NCBI GenBank assembly: GCA_015065725.1
Contig: SVPV01000006.1
Span: 28,103 to 92,102 of the forward strand
Direction of reading: 5' to 3'
Length of the DNA stretch: 64,000 bases
Source: Oscillospiraceae bacterium
Lineage (GTDB): Bacteria; Bacillota; Clostridia; Oscillospirales; Acutalibacteraceae
The translations under genes were made by a program, and so were the position numbers. The notes beneath the pieces were generated by a model that saw only the letters and a list, made by a program, of their open reading frames with translations, was not told the DNA's origin and searched no databases. The first letter of the stretch is position 1; each line of letters starts with the position of its first letter. Below, piece by piece: positions 8,024-16,806 of the stretch.

Positions 8024-11000
8024 TTACTCCGAGTCTATTGTAGATACGCCGATTGTGATTTCCTCCATAACATCAAGGAGAACCTCTACCGTTTCAAGTG
8101 CTGTAAACATAGTTACATTATTTTCAACAGCATAACGGCGGATAAGGAAACCGTCTGAGCTTTGGTCATCAGAATCAAGGTCGCGTGTGTTTATAACATA
8201 GCTTACATAGCCTTTTCTGATTGAATCAAGTATTTCTTGGCTTCCCTCGCTTATTTTACGCTTAACACGGGTTCTAATGCCATTGTTTTTAAGGAACTCT
8301 GCAGTACCGCTTGTAGCTTCAATATTAAAGCCTAAATTATAGAAGCGGCGTACTAGCGGTAAAGCTCTTTCCTTATCCTTATCAGCAATAGTAACAAGTA
8401 TTGTACCGTAGTTGCTAAGCTGCATTCCCGAAGACTGTAAAGCCTTATAAAGTGCACGGGTAAGGGATTTATCATAACCGATAGCCTCACCTGTAGACTT
8501 CATTTCGGGTGAAAGATATGCGTCGGCACCTCTGATTTTAGAGAAAGAGAAGGCTGGTGCTTTAACAAACCATTTATTTCTACCCTCGGGGCAAACCTCG
8601 GTTATACCCTGCTCTTTAAGTGATTTGCCGAGCATAACTGCAGTAGCAATATCGGCAAGTGAATAACCCGAAGATTTAGAAATGAACGGTACAGTACGTG
8701 AAGAACGCGGATTAACCTCAATTACATAAACATCCTCGTTTTCATCAACTATAAACTGAATGTTATAAAGACCGATTATGCCGATACCCATACCGAGTTT
8801 AACTGTATAATCGATAATGGTTTCCTTAACCTTTTCGGAAATACTAAAGGTCGGATAAACGCTTATTGAGTCACCCGAGTGTATGCCAGTACGCTCAACG
8901 TGCTGCATAATACCCGCAATAAATACATCCTTACCGTCGCAAACGGCATCAACCTCTAATTCCTTACCTGTAATATACTTGTCAACAAGCACAGGACGGC
9001 TTTCGTCGATTTCAACGGCTGTCTGTAGGTATCTTCTAAGGGCTGGTTCGTTATTAACTATCTGCATTGCCCTACCGCCCAAAACATAGCTTGGACGAAC
9101 AAGTACAGGATAGCCAATCTCGGCAGCAGCCTTAACACCTGCTTCGATTTCGGTAACGGCTCTACCCTTTGGTTGAGGAATTTCGAGCTCCTCCATAATC
9201 TTTTCAAAAGCGTCGCGGTTTTCTGCCTTATCAATGGCGTCCATATCACTGCCTATAATCGGCACGCCAAGTGCTGTAAGCGGCTCGCAAAGGTTGATTG
9301 CGGTCTGACCGCCCAAGGTAACGATTACACCGTCAGGCTTTTCGAGTGTTATAATGTTCATAACATCCTCAACCGTTAAAGGCTCAAAATAAAGCTTATC
9401 GCCTGTTGTATAGTCGGTAGAAACGGTTTCAGGGTTGTTATTTATAATAATTGCCTGATATCCCATTTTTTGAATGGTCCATACAGCGTGTACGGTAGAA
9501 TAGTCAAACTCAACACCCTGACCTATACGGATAGGACCTGAGCCTATAACTATAATCTTTTTCTTATCCTCAATTATAGACTCATTCTCACTCTCGTAGG
9601 TCGAGTAGAAGTAAGGCACATAGGAATCAAACTCTGCCGCACAGGTATCAATGGTCTTATAAACCGGCATAATGCCTGCCGCTTTTCTTCTCTTAAAAAT
9701 TTCCTTTTCGTCGGTGCGGGTAAATTCCGCAATACAACGGTCGGAAAAGCCCATACGCTTTAGACTGTAAAGAGCCTCATCGTCAAGCTCACCGCCGAGC
9801 ATAGCCTCTGCCTTTACAATGTTCTTAATCTTATAAAGGAAGAACATATCAATCTTTGTAGCGTTATTAATAAGACCTAAATCTGTACCGAGTCTTATAA
9901 GCTGTGCAATAGCGAAAAGACGGTCGTCGGTAGCGGTCTTTATATAATCCATAAGCTCGTCTGCGGTATAGCTGTCAAACTTCTTCATATGAATATGGCA
10001 TACACCGATTTCTAATGAACGAATAGCCTTTAAAAGACTTTCTTCAAAGGTTCTGCCTATACTCATAACCTCACCCGTAGCCTTCATCTGTGTAGAAAGC
10101 TCGTTAGAAGCGGTTACAAATTTATCAAATGGGAAACGTGCCATCTTTGTAACAATATAGTCAACCGACGGCTCAAAAGCGGCAGGTGTGTTTGAAAGAC
10201 GAATTTCATCAAGGTGCATACCTATAGCAACCTTTACTGTAACCCTTGCAATCGGATAACCTGTTGCCTTTGATGCTAAAGCAGATGAACGGGAAACGCG
10301 TGGATTAACCTCGATTAAATAATATTTGAAAGAATAAGGGTCTAATGCGAACTGAACATTACAGCCGCCCTCAATTTTAAGAGCTCTTATAAGCTTTAAA
10401 GCACTGTTTCTAAGCATACCGTACTCTTTGTTAGTAAGAGTCTGGCTAGGTGCTACAACCACCGAGTCACCTGTATGAATACCAACAGGGTCAAGGTTTT
10501 CCATACTGCATATTGCTATTGCAGTATCGTTAGAGTCACGCATAACCTCAAACTCAATTTCCTTATAACCCTTAATGCTCTTTTCAACAAGAACCTGATG
10601 AACGGGTGATAGCTCAAGTGCATTCTTCATAATTTCGCGAAGCTCGTCTACATCGTCTGCAAAGCCGCCTCCTGTACCGCCTAGGGTGAATGCAGGACGA
10701 AGCACTACGGGGTAACCTATACGCTCGGCAGCTGCCTCTGCCTCTTCAATAGAGTGTGAGATTTCAGAGGGCAGTACAGGCTCACCCAGCTCTTCGCAAA
10801 GGTCGCGGAAACGCTCTCTATCCTCTGCCTTATCAATACTGTCAAAGCTTGTACCTAGAATTTCAACACCACATTCTTGAAGTACACCTTTTTTATAAAG
10901 CTGTGATACAAGATTCAAGCCTGTTTGACCGCCAAGTGACGGTAAAATTGCATCAGGTCTTTCGTGACGGATTATCTTTGCAACATATTCAATAGTAAGT

Positions 11001-11203
11001 GGCTCCATATAAATTTTATGGGCAATATTAGTATCGGTCATAATGGTAGCAGGGTTTGAGTTACAAAGTATTACCTCGTAACCCTCCTCTTTAAGAGCCA
11101 AGCAGGCCTGTGTACCTGCATAGTCAAATTCAGCAGCCTGTCCTATAATAATAGGACCTGAACCTATAACCAAAATTTTATTTATATCAGTACGCTTTGG
11201 CAT
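8024..11203 (-). CDS. carB: Carbamoyl phosphate synthetase large subunit
   Basis: 1059 residues, full family length. Two homologous ATP-grasp synthetase halves each show the nucleotide/metal motif (EVNPRVSRSSALASKATG and EVNPRSSRTVPFISKSSG), joined by an oligomerisation segment; the final ~130 residues form the MGS-like allosteric domain. It makes carbamoyl phosphate from bicarbonate, ammonia and two ATP. The ATG shares one base with the carA stop (TAATG). Because the partner CarA lacks glutaminase residues, the ammonia source may differ from the classical enzyme. Confidence 0.97.
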   Translation of the reverse strand: MPKRTDINKILVIGSGPIIIGQAAEFDYAGTQACLALKEEGYEVILCNSNPATIMTDTNIAHKIYMEPLTIEYVAKIIRHERPDAILPSLGGQTGLNLVSQLYKKGVLQECGVEILGTSFDSIDKAEDRERFRDLCEELGEPVLPSEISHSIEEAEAAAERIGYPVVLRPAFTLGGTGGGFADDVDELREIMKNALELSPVHQVLVEKSIKGYKEIEFEVMRDSNDTAIAICSMENLDPVGIHTGDSVVVAPSQTLTNKEYGMLRNSALKLIRALKIEGGCNVQFALDPYSFKYYLIEVNPRVSRSSALASKATGYPIARVTVKVAIGMHLDEIRLSNTPAAFEPSVDYIVTKMARFPFDKFVTASNELSTQMKATGEVMSIGRTFEESLLKAIRSLEIGVCHIHMKKFDSYTADELMDYIKTATDDRLFAIAQLIRLGTDLGLINNATKIDMFFLYKIKNIVKAEAMLGGELDDEALYSLKRMGFSDRCIAEFTRTDEKEIFKRRKAAGIMPVYKTIDTCAAEFDSYVPYFYSTYESENESIIEDKKKIIVIGSGPIRIGQGVEFDYSTVHAVWTIQKMGYQAIIINNNPETVSTDYTTGDKLYFEPLTVEDVMNIITLEKPDGVIVTLGGQTAINLCEPLTALGVPIIGSDMDAIDKAENRDAFEKIMEELEIPQPKGRAVTEIEAGVKAAAEIGYPVLVRPSYVLGGRAMQIVNNEPALRRYLQTAVEIDESRPVLVDKYITGKELEVDAVCDGKDVFIAGIMQHVERTGIHSGDSISVYPTFSISEKVKETIIDYTVKLGMGIGIIGLYNIQFIVDENEDVYVIEVNPRSSRTVPFISKSSGYSLADIATAVMLGKSLKEQGITEVCPEGRNKWFVKAPAFSFSKIRGADAYLSPEMKSTGEAIGYDKSLTRALYKALQSSGMQLSNYGTILVTIADKDKERALPLVRRFYNLGFNIEATSGTAEFLKNNGIRTRVKRKISEGSQEILDSIRKGYVSYVINTRDLDSDDQSSDGFLIRRYAVENNVTMFTALETVEVLLDVMEEITIGVSTIDSE

Positions 11204-12297
11204 TACTGCTTACCTCCCTTTTCCATCATTTCTATAAATTTATCAAATATATATCCGGCATCTTCGGGTCCTGGGGCTCCCTCTGCATTGAACTGAACGC
11301 ACAATGCTTTGCCGTCTTTAGTAGCTAAACCTTCAACAGTATTATCAAGGATACTTGTATAAAGAATTTCAACAGGTAAATCCTTTAGACTGTCTTTATC
11401 TATACCGTAAGAGTGATTTTGGCTTGTTATTTCAATTTTGCCCGTAACAAGATTTCTTACAGGATGGTTAATACCGATATGACCGTGCTTTAGTTTATGA
11501 GTTTTACCGCCTAAAGCCAAGCATATAATTTGGTTACCGAGTCCTATACCCATAATATTAAGCTTTCCAAGCACCGCCTTTATGGTAGATACAAGTTCGG
11601 GTACATCTTCGGGGTTTCCGGGACCGTCAGAAATTACGACACCGTCGGGGCGGAGAGCCATAAGCTCATCTGCAGTAATATCGTAAGGCACAATTGTCAA
11701 ATTGCATCCCATTTTATTAAGTATACGAATAAGTCTGTTTTTAATACCGCAGTCGATAGCAACAACATTGTATTTAAAATCTGCTGTTCTTGAATACCAA
11801 CGCTTTTTGCAGCTAACCCGCTTTACAGAATCACGTATAACAGGGGTTTCCTTTATGATTTTTATACCCTCTTCAACAGTAGTATCAACCGATGTTATTA
11901 TGCAGCGTACTGTACCCTTGTCTCTTAGCATTCTGGTAATTGCTCTTGTATCAACACCCGAAATACCAACAATATTGTTTTCAACAAGTGTTTCGGAAAG
12001 TGTACGTGTATAACGGAAGTTGCTGGGCAAATCGTTATATTCTCTTGTTATAATTCCCGCTATTGTGGGAGTTCTTGTTTCATTATCCTCAGCAGTAATA
12101 CCGTAATTTCCTATTAAGGGATAGGTTAATACAACTGCTTGTCCCATATAAGAGGGATCGGTTATAATCTCTTGATAGCCTACAACTGCAGTATTGAAAA
12201 CGAGTTCGCAAACCGCATCAATATCGGCACCGAAACTGAAACCGTAAAATTCTTTACCGTTTTCAAGAATTATCTTTTTTGTGTATTTTGTTCCCAT
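11203..12297 (-). CDS. carA: Carbamoyl phosphate synthetase small subunit, glutaminase site degenerate
   Basis: 364 residues with the CarA N-terminal domain (FNTAVVGYQEIITDPSY) and class I amidotransferase fold (SDGPGNPED, SQNHSYGID). The catalytic residues are altered: the nucleophile loop GICLGHQ reads GIGLGNQ (Cys to Gly, next His to Asn), and the catalytic-His motif HPEASPGP reads NAEGAPGP (His to Asn; Glu kept). I re-read both codons from the DNA: GGA and AAC at the loop, AAT at the His position. The fold and frame are otherwise intact, so this is not decay. It probably acts as a structural or allosteric subunit of an ammonia-using enzyme. It overlaps pyrC by 28 nt. Confidence 0.93.
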   Translation of the reverse strand: MGTKYTKKIILENGKEFYGFSFGADIDAVCELVFNTAVVGYQEIITDPSYMGQAVVLTYPLIGNYGITAEDNETRTPTIAGIITREYNDLPSNFRYTRTLSETLVENNIVGISGVDTRAITRMLRDKGTVRCIITSVDTTVEEGIKIIKETPVIRDSVKRVSCKKRWYSRTADFKYNVVAIDCGIKNRLIRILNKMGCNLTIVPYDITADELMALRPDGVVISDGPGNPEDVPELVSTIKAVLGKLNIMGIGLGNQIICLALGGKTHKLKHGHIGINHPVRNLVTGKIEITSQNHSYGIDKDSLKDLPVEILYTSILDNTVEGLATKDGKALCVQFNAEGAPGPEDAGYIFDKFIEMMEKGGKQ

Positions 12298-13550
12298 ACT
12301 ATTCCTCCGTCATAAAATGTATATTCTATTCTTCCAAAGCCTTTATAATTTTCAAAAGGCGTTGCCTTGCCCATTGATACAAAGTCCTGTGAATTTATAG
12401 TAACCTCTCTTTCACAGTCAAGCACTGTGAATTCTGCTTTTTGACCGATTTTTATCTCGGTATCAAGACCTAAAAACCGCCGCGGCTCTAAAGCCATACG
12501 GTCTATTAAGGTTTCAAGGGTTATTTTTCCGCTTTTAACAAGCTCGGTATAAGCTACGGTAAAGGCAGTTTCAAGACCGACTATACCAAACAAACTCTTT
12601 TCTAGTCCCTTTGCCTTTTCCTCTGCCGAGTGGGGTGCGTGGTCGGTCGCAAGATAACCTATTGTACCGTCTGCAAAGCCCTCAATTAATGCCTGCTTAT
12701 CCGCTTCGCTTCTAATGGGCGGATTCATCTTAAATCTACCCTCGTCAAGTAAATCATTGTCAGAAAAGGCTAAATAGTGAGGTGCCGTTTCACCGCTTAC
12801 CAAAAGTCCCTTTTGCTTTGCTTTTCTTAAAAGCTCAACACTCTCTTTAGCTGACATATGACATATATGATAGCGACAGCCGATTTTTTCTACAAGCTTT
12901 AAATCCCGCTCAATCATTTTCCATTCGCTTTCGCTGCATATACCTTTCATATTATGCTGTTTTGCATATTCGCCGTCGTGTATATAGCCGCCAAACAAAA
13001 GGTCGTTCACTTCGCAGTGTGCTACTATTGGTTTTGAAAGCTCCTTTGCCTTTTGCATAGCCTTTTCTATTAGTTTATCGCTTTGCACTCCCCTGCCGTC
13101 GTCCGAAAAACCGGCAACAAAAGGTGCTAAAGCTTCCATATCCGCAAGACAGTCACCGTTTTGACCTTTGGTTATGCATCCATAGGGTAAAACACGTATT
13201 TTAGCATCCCTTTCAATAATATCTAGCTGTACCTTAAGGTTTTCCAGACTGTCGGGTGAGGGTTTTAGGTTAGGCATTGAGCATACCGTTGTATATCCGC
13301 CCGCCGCCGCACAAAGCGTTTCGGTCTTTACAGTTGCCTTATAGGAAAACCCTGGCTCACGCAGATGCACATGTATATCTGCAAAGGAGGGGGTTATAAA
13401 AAAATGGTCGCATTCAATAATGCGACCATTAAAATTAGAAACACTAATAGAGGGGGCTATATCGATAATAATACCATCAGAAACAAGAATATCAAGGGTT
13501 TCAAATTTACCGTTAACATATACCTTTCCGCCTGACAGTAAAAACTGCAT
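12270..13550 (-). CDS. pyrC: Dihydroorotase (class I)
   Basis: 426 residues, a metal-dependent amidohydrolase that cyclises carbamoyl-aspartate to dihydroorotate. Zinc ligands are seen in DIHVHLREPG and in HCEVND; the catalytic Asp is in YLATDHAPH. The ATG at 13550 follows GGGGG 9 nt upstream. First gene of the nine-gene pyr operon; its 3' end overlaps carA and contains carA's ribosome site GGAGGAATAGT. Confidence 0.95.
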   Translation of the reverse strand: MQFLLSGGKVYVNGKFETLDILVSDGIIIDIAPSISVSNFNGRIIECDHFFITPSFADIHVHLREPGFSYKATVKTETLCAAAGGYTTVCSMPNLKPSPDSLENLKVQLDIIERDAKIRVLPYGCITKGQNGDCLADMEALAPFVAGFSDDGRGVQSDKLIEKAMQKAKELSKPIVAHCEVNDLLFGGYIHDGEYAKQHNMKGICSESEWKMIERDLKLVEKIGCRYHICHMSAKESVELLRKAKQKGLLVSGETAPHYLAFSDNDLLDEGRFKMNPPIRSEADKQALIEGFADGTIGYLATDHAPHSAEEKAKGLEKSLFGIVGLETAFTVAYTELVKSGKITLETLIDRMALEPRRFLGLDTEIKIGQKAEFTVLDCEREVTINSQDFVSMGKATPFENYKGFGRIEYTFYDGGIVWEQNTQKR

Positions 13551-13578
13551 TATTTTATCCCCCTTGTAAGTTTTTACT

Positions 13579-13607
13579 ATTTTACCACAACAGCAAACTA
13601 TAATCAA
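13579..13607 (-). promoter_or_regulatory. Promoter of the pyr operon
   Basis: TTGATT (13607-13602) and TAAAAT (13584-13579) are 17 nt apart. The start point near 13572 leaves only about 22 nt before pyrC, too short for a PyrR-type attenuator. A-T-rich sequence flanks it upstream. Confidence 0.65.
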
Positions 13608-13638
13608 GGAAAATTTTTATATTTTTTAATATTTATTT

Positions 13639-13665
13639 CTGTATATTATATATAAAAATATACAG
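13639..13665. repeat. Inverted repeat upstream of pyr promoter
   Basis: CTGTATAT (13639-13646) and ATATACAG (13658-13665) form a perfect 8-bp inverted repeat just past the yqfD stop and 32 nt upstream of the pyr -35. It may be an operator or a weak terminator; there is no clear T-run. Confidence 0.35.
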
Positions 13666-13671
13666 TGACTA

Positions 13672-14862
13672 TTAATTAGCAGGTTTATCCGGCTCATTTT
13701 CAGTTAAAACTGTTATTTCTTTTTGTTCGGCTATATCGGTAATCAGCGATATTATAAGCTTTAACTCTGCACCGCTTTCTGTTTCTTCATAAACTTCATC
13801 AATAACGGTAACCTCTGTATTTTTATACTTTGTTAACTGTTTTTTCATATCGGCATAAAGCTTTTCTTTAAGCTCTGAGGGTGTCTTGCTGATTTTTCTT
13901 TGCTCAGTTAAATAATATTTATCTTCTTTAATAAAAAAAGGCAGTTTTCGTTTTAATATTTCAAGTCTTTCTATACTACTTTCCACCTCTGCCCTTTCTT
14001 TTGGCTTACTAAAGTAAAGCGGTAAATCCACACCGAACACACCTAGCTTAAAGCGTTTTTTAACCTTTCCTGTACGGTGTTTTACGGTTTCTTCAAATTT
14101 TCCGCTTAATGACAGTGTTTTCTCAACCTCTGCTGTAACTACCCCTCGTGAATGTACAAAAACCGTACTGTTCATACTCTCAATTATTCCCGAAACCAAG
14201 ACGTCACCTTTTGCTACGGCATCGCCCACATTCACCAACACATTACCCGAAGTGACATCTATTTTTTTAATTATACCCGTTTCTGACGCTATAATATTTG
14301 TAGGATTTTTAGATTTTTCCTGCGGCTGATTTTTAACCTCTGTAACATTAACGGTAATTAAGCTGCCCTCAATATTCAAAGACCCCCACGCAAGACTCGG
14401 AAGCTCTAATAAAAGCCTATCTGCCGCATTTTTTGTGTTTATTCGGCTAATAGGCACACCCTCATAAACGCCTATTTTTTCACAAGCAGAAAGTATTTCC
14501 TTTGTCGAAACATATTTATTACCCTCTACCTCAATCGTCCATATAAACGAAGACAAAAACTCGAGTATAACTAAAAAAATCACACCGCCTATAAGTAGTC
14601 CCGAGCGTCTTCTGTAGCGGTGTATTATAAACGGCAAACCTATTTTTTTATGTATTTTTACACTTACACCCTTTGCTTTATGTAAATTAAAAATTTCTTT
14701 AAAATCCTTTATGCTAACAGAACATACTATTCTGCTATAACTATAACCCAAATTCCAAAGCAAAATTCCATTTTTTGATGCCGTGTTAATAAGCCGTTCT
14801 GCATTCTCACCCGAAAGCTCTATTTTTAAAAATCCCTTTATATACCTTAAAAGCCACAGCAT
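13672..14862 (-). CDS. yqfD: Sporulation protein YqfD
   Basis: 396 residues. A membrane segment near residues 90-110 (LLIGGVIFLVILEFLSSFIW) is followed by a large extracytoplasmic domain with WTIEVEGNKYVSTKEIL and a biotinyl-like GDAVAKGDVLVSG stretch, the YqfD pattern. In Bacillus it is a SigE-dependent mother-cell protein needed for efficient sporulation. Start ATG at 14862 has GGTGGAA just upstream. It follows yqfC with a short overlap-free gap. Confidence 0.88.
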   Translation of the reverse strand: MLWLLRYIKGFLKIELSGENAERLINTASKNGILLWNLGYSYSRIVCSVSIKDFKEIFNLHKAKGVSVKIHKKIGLPFIIHRYRRRSGLLIGGVIFLVILEFLSSFIWTIEVEGNKYVSTKEILSACEKIGVYEGVPISRINTKNAADRLLLELPSLAWGSLNIEGSLITVNVTEVKNQPQEKSKNPTNIIASETGIIKKIDVTSGNVLVNVGDAVAKGDVLVSGIIESMNSTVFVHSRGVVTAEVEKTLSLSGKFEETVKHRTGKVKKRFKLGVFGVDLPLYFSKPKERAEVESSIERLEILKRKLPFFIKEDKYYLTEQRKISKTPSELKEKLYADMKKQLTKYKNTEVTVIDEVYEETESGAELKLIISLITDIAEQKEITVLTENEPDKPAN

Positions 14863-14873
14863 ATTTCCACCTG

Positions 14874-15170
14874 TTAATCTACACAAAATTCTATAGAGGA
14901 TATTTTTCCCTTTATAGTTATATTTTTGTTTTCAAAGCTTGCTATAGAAAACCCCTCACCGCAAATAATCAAATTACCCTTTAAAAGCCTAAGCTTTATA
15001 TAATCGGCTTTATATTCCGCCACACCCTGACAACCCTCTAGGGTTATTTCACGGTTTGAAATAAGCTCTATATAGGATTTTGTATCGTACTTTGGTTTTT
15101 CATCTTCAAAAGAAAACAAATGAAGTCTGGGCTTTTCGTGCTTTGACGGTATTTTGAATTTTTTCGCCAC
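14874..15170 (-). CDS. yqfC: Sporulation protein YqfC
   Basis: 98 residues, a small protein with the repetitive beta strands NREITLEGCQGVAEY and GNLIICGEGFSI typical of YqfC/YabP relatives. GTG at 15170 is chosen because AAAGGAG lies about 10 nt upstream; a GTG at 15194 has no ribosome site. It is co-transcribed with yqfD, as in Bacillus and Clostridia, and divergent from ylbJ. Confidence 0.82.
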   Translation of the reverse strand: MAKKFKIPSKHEKPRLHLFSFEDEKPKYDTKSYIELISNREITLEGCQGVAEYKADYIKLRLLKGNLIICGEGFSIASFENKNITIKGKISSIEFCVD

Positions 15171-15207
15171 CGTTTTGACTCTCCTTTTAATCACAAGTTG
15201 CTAATAA

Positions 15208-15235
15208 AGAATATGAGAAAAGCATTATAAAAATT
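15208..15235 (-). promoter_or_regulatory. Possible SigE-type promoter of yqfC-yqfD
   Basis: CATATTCT (15215-15208) resembles the SigE -10 and AATTTTT (15235-15229) lies 13 nt upstream. Expected from the function of the genes but weak as a sequence match. Confidence 0.35.
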
Positions 15236-15272
15236 CAGTTTTTTTCATATTACTTAGTAGGCGGTGTGATTT

Positions 15273-16346
15273 ATGAAAAAAACGGTCAATTTTTCAAGAT
15301 TTATTAACCCTGTTTTTCTTATATTAATAATAATTTTCGGTGTCTTTTTGCTTATGTTTCCCGAAGTATGCACCAAAGGCGGAAAACTTGGACTTATACT
15401 TTCGGGAAATGTAATAATACCTACTCTTTTTCCCTTTACATTCTGCACACTCTATATAACAAATTCGGCAATTTTCTCAAAGCTTAATTTTTTAGAAGGG
15501 ATATCAAAAAGGTTATTCGGACTAAATGCACAGGAATTTTCACTTTTTCTTTTAACCTTTATAGGCGGATACCCTACAGGTGCAAAGCTTATGGACGCTT
15601 ATTTCAGTGAGGGTAAAATAACGCCTAAAAAGGCTAATTTTATGCTTTGCTACTGTATAAACGCAGGCCCCGCCTTTATTGTTATAGCGGTAGGTATAGG
15701 AATTTTAAAATCTAAAGCTATAGGATATATTTTGCTTTGTTCGCATATTTTTTCCTCGCTTATAATAGCCTTTTTCCTTAAAAAACATACCATCGAAAAG
15801 GTTAGTACTACAAAGCTTAAGACTAAACCGCTTTCCCCCGCCGACAACATAGTACGCTCTGCGTCAGAGGCTTCATCGGCTGTGCTTTCGGTTTGCGTTT
15901 ATGTAATACTTTTCTCTGTCATAAACTCAGTATGTGATTTTCTATCGCTAAAGCTTGCCTTTTTAAAGTATATAGCACCCTTATTAGAGGTCACAACGGC
16001 AGTCGCAAACAGCCATAATGTATATCACATATCTTTTCTTTTAGGGTTTAGTGGACTGTGTGTTGCCTGTCAGGTATCAAGCCTTATAAAAAGCTTTAAA
16101 TTCAATTTTCCGTTATTTGTTTCTATGAGGACAATTCACGGCTTTTTAAGTCTTTTTATAACTGCATTACTAGTCAAAATTTTTAAACCCTATATACCTG
16201 TGTTTAGCAATAACATTTCATTTTCAAGTGATATAAGTTACAAGGGTATAACCCTTACAATATCCTTAATAATGATGGGGTTTTTATTTATTATTTCAAC
16301 CTTTAATAAAAATGCTGGTAAATTCAAAGAAAGTGTGTTACAATAG
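15273..16346 (+). CDS. ylbJ: Sporulation integral membrane protein YlbJ
   Basis: 357 residues with about eight hydrophobic segments. The conserved GGYPTGAKLMDAYFSEG and NAGPAFIV motifs mark the YlbJ branch of the gate-domain (nucleoside-recognition) family. In Bacillus it is made under SigE control in the mother cell and supports spore cortex formation. Start ATG follows GGCGGTG. Divergent from yqfC; the 3' end lies directly against the inverted-repeat element. Confidence 0.85.
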   Translation: MKKTVNFSRFINPVFLILIIIFGVFLLMFPEVCTKGGKLGLILSGNVIIPTLFPFTFCTLYITNSAIFSKLNFLEGISKRLFGLNAQEFSLFLLTFIGGYPTGAKLMDAYFSEGKITPKKANFMLCYCINAGPAFIVIAVGIGILKSKAIGYILLCSHIFSSLIIAFFLKKHTIEKVSTTKLKTKPLSPADNIVRSASEASSAVLSVCVYVILFSVINSVCDFLSLKLAFLKYIAPLLEVTTAVANSHNVYHISFLLGFSGLCVACQVSSLIKSFKFNFPLFVSMRTIHGFLSLFITALLVKIFKPYIPVFSNNISFSSDISYKGITLTISLIMMGFLFIISTFNKNAGKFKESVLQ

Positions 16347-16509
16347 TGCTAGCCAAAGCATTTAAACCCGAACCAGCCTAAAAGGGCGGTTTTAAGGCAT
16401 CTTTTGGCTCTTTGTCGCACATAGGCGACATTTGCGAGTATTTTAACAAAGCCACAGCACAAAATCCTTATCCCAAAATCTGATTCGGGTTTGAATGCTT
16501 TGGCTAACA
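16347..16509. mobile_element. Small terminal-inverted-repeat (MITE-like) element
   Basis: The left end (16347-16372) and right end (16484-16509) are 26-bp inverted repeats with two mismatches; the outer part reads AGCCAAAGCATT and the inner part CAAACCCGAA on one arm. No transposase and no convincing target duplication. The first 56 bp recur, inverted and with two mismatches, at 60128-60183, proving it is a dispersed sequence. It starts at the ylbJ stop codon. Confidence 0.65.
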
Positions 16510-16528
16510 TTTCTTTGAGGTGATAAAT

Positions 16529-16744
16529 ATGGCTAAATCTATTTTTAATAAAAAGCTTACCCCTGCCTGCTGTTACTGTGTGCATGGCAGAGCATCCCAG
16601 TATACCGATGAAATATTCTGCCTAAAAAAAGGCATTACCGAAAAATACGATAGCTGCCGTCATTATAAATATGACGTTTTTAAGCGTAGCCCTAAACATA
16701 CAGCACCGTCAGACAACTATAACCCCGAAGATTTCAGTCTTTAA
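16529..16744 (+). CDS. Small Cys-rich protein of unknown function
   Basis: 71 residues. Spaced cysteines (CCYCVHGR, IFCLKKG, SCRHYKYD) could bind zinc or an Fe-S cluster; the sequence ends in NPEDFSL. I recognise this pattern (Cys pairs, HYKYD, KR-PK, PEDF) from uncharacterised Clostridia proteins but know no function. Ribosome site GAGGTGAT lies 4 nt before the ATG, and a terminator follows, so it looks like a real gene. The ribosome site is just outside the inverted-repeat element. Confidence 0.7.
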   Translation: MAKSIFNKKLTPACCYCVHGRASQYTDEIFCLKKGITEKYDSCRHYKYDVFKRSPKHTAPSDNYNPEDFSL

Positions 16745-16767
16745 TGGCGGTTATTTAATAAAAAAGT

Positions 16768-16806
16768 AAGGACCTTCGGCTAAACCGAAGGTCCTTGTTC
16801 TATTTT
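16768..16806. terminator. Bidirectional terminator
   Basis: AAGGACCTTCGG/CCGAAGGTCCTT (16768-16796) with a 5-nt loop; a T-run follows on the plus strand and T-rich sequence on the minus strand. It serves the small Cys-rich gene and the flavin reductase gene. Confidence 0.9.

Noticed and set aside
11203..12297. carA as a pseudogene
   Set aside because: Frame, length and all non-catalytic motifs are intact, and it is translationally coupled to pyrC and carB, so loss of function of the whole protein is unlikely.
16349..16585. 78-residue minus-strand frame ending in a Trp/Phe-rich tail
   Set aside because: It runs through the inverted-repeat element and antisense to the small Cys-rich gene; the shared tail with 60.1 kb comes from the repeat, not from a protein family.
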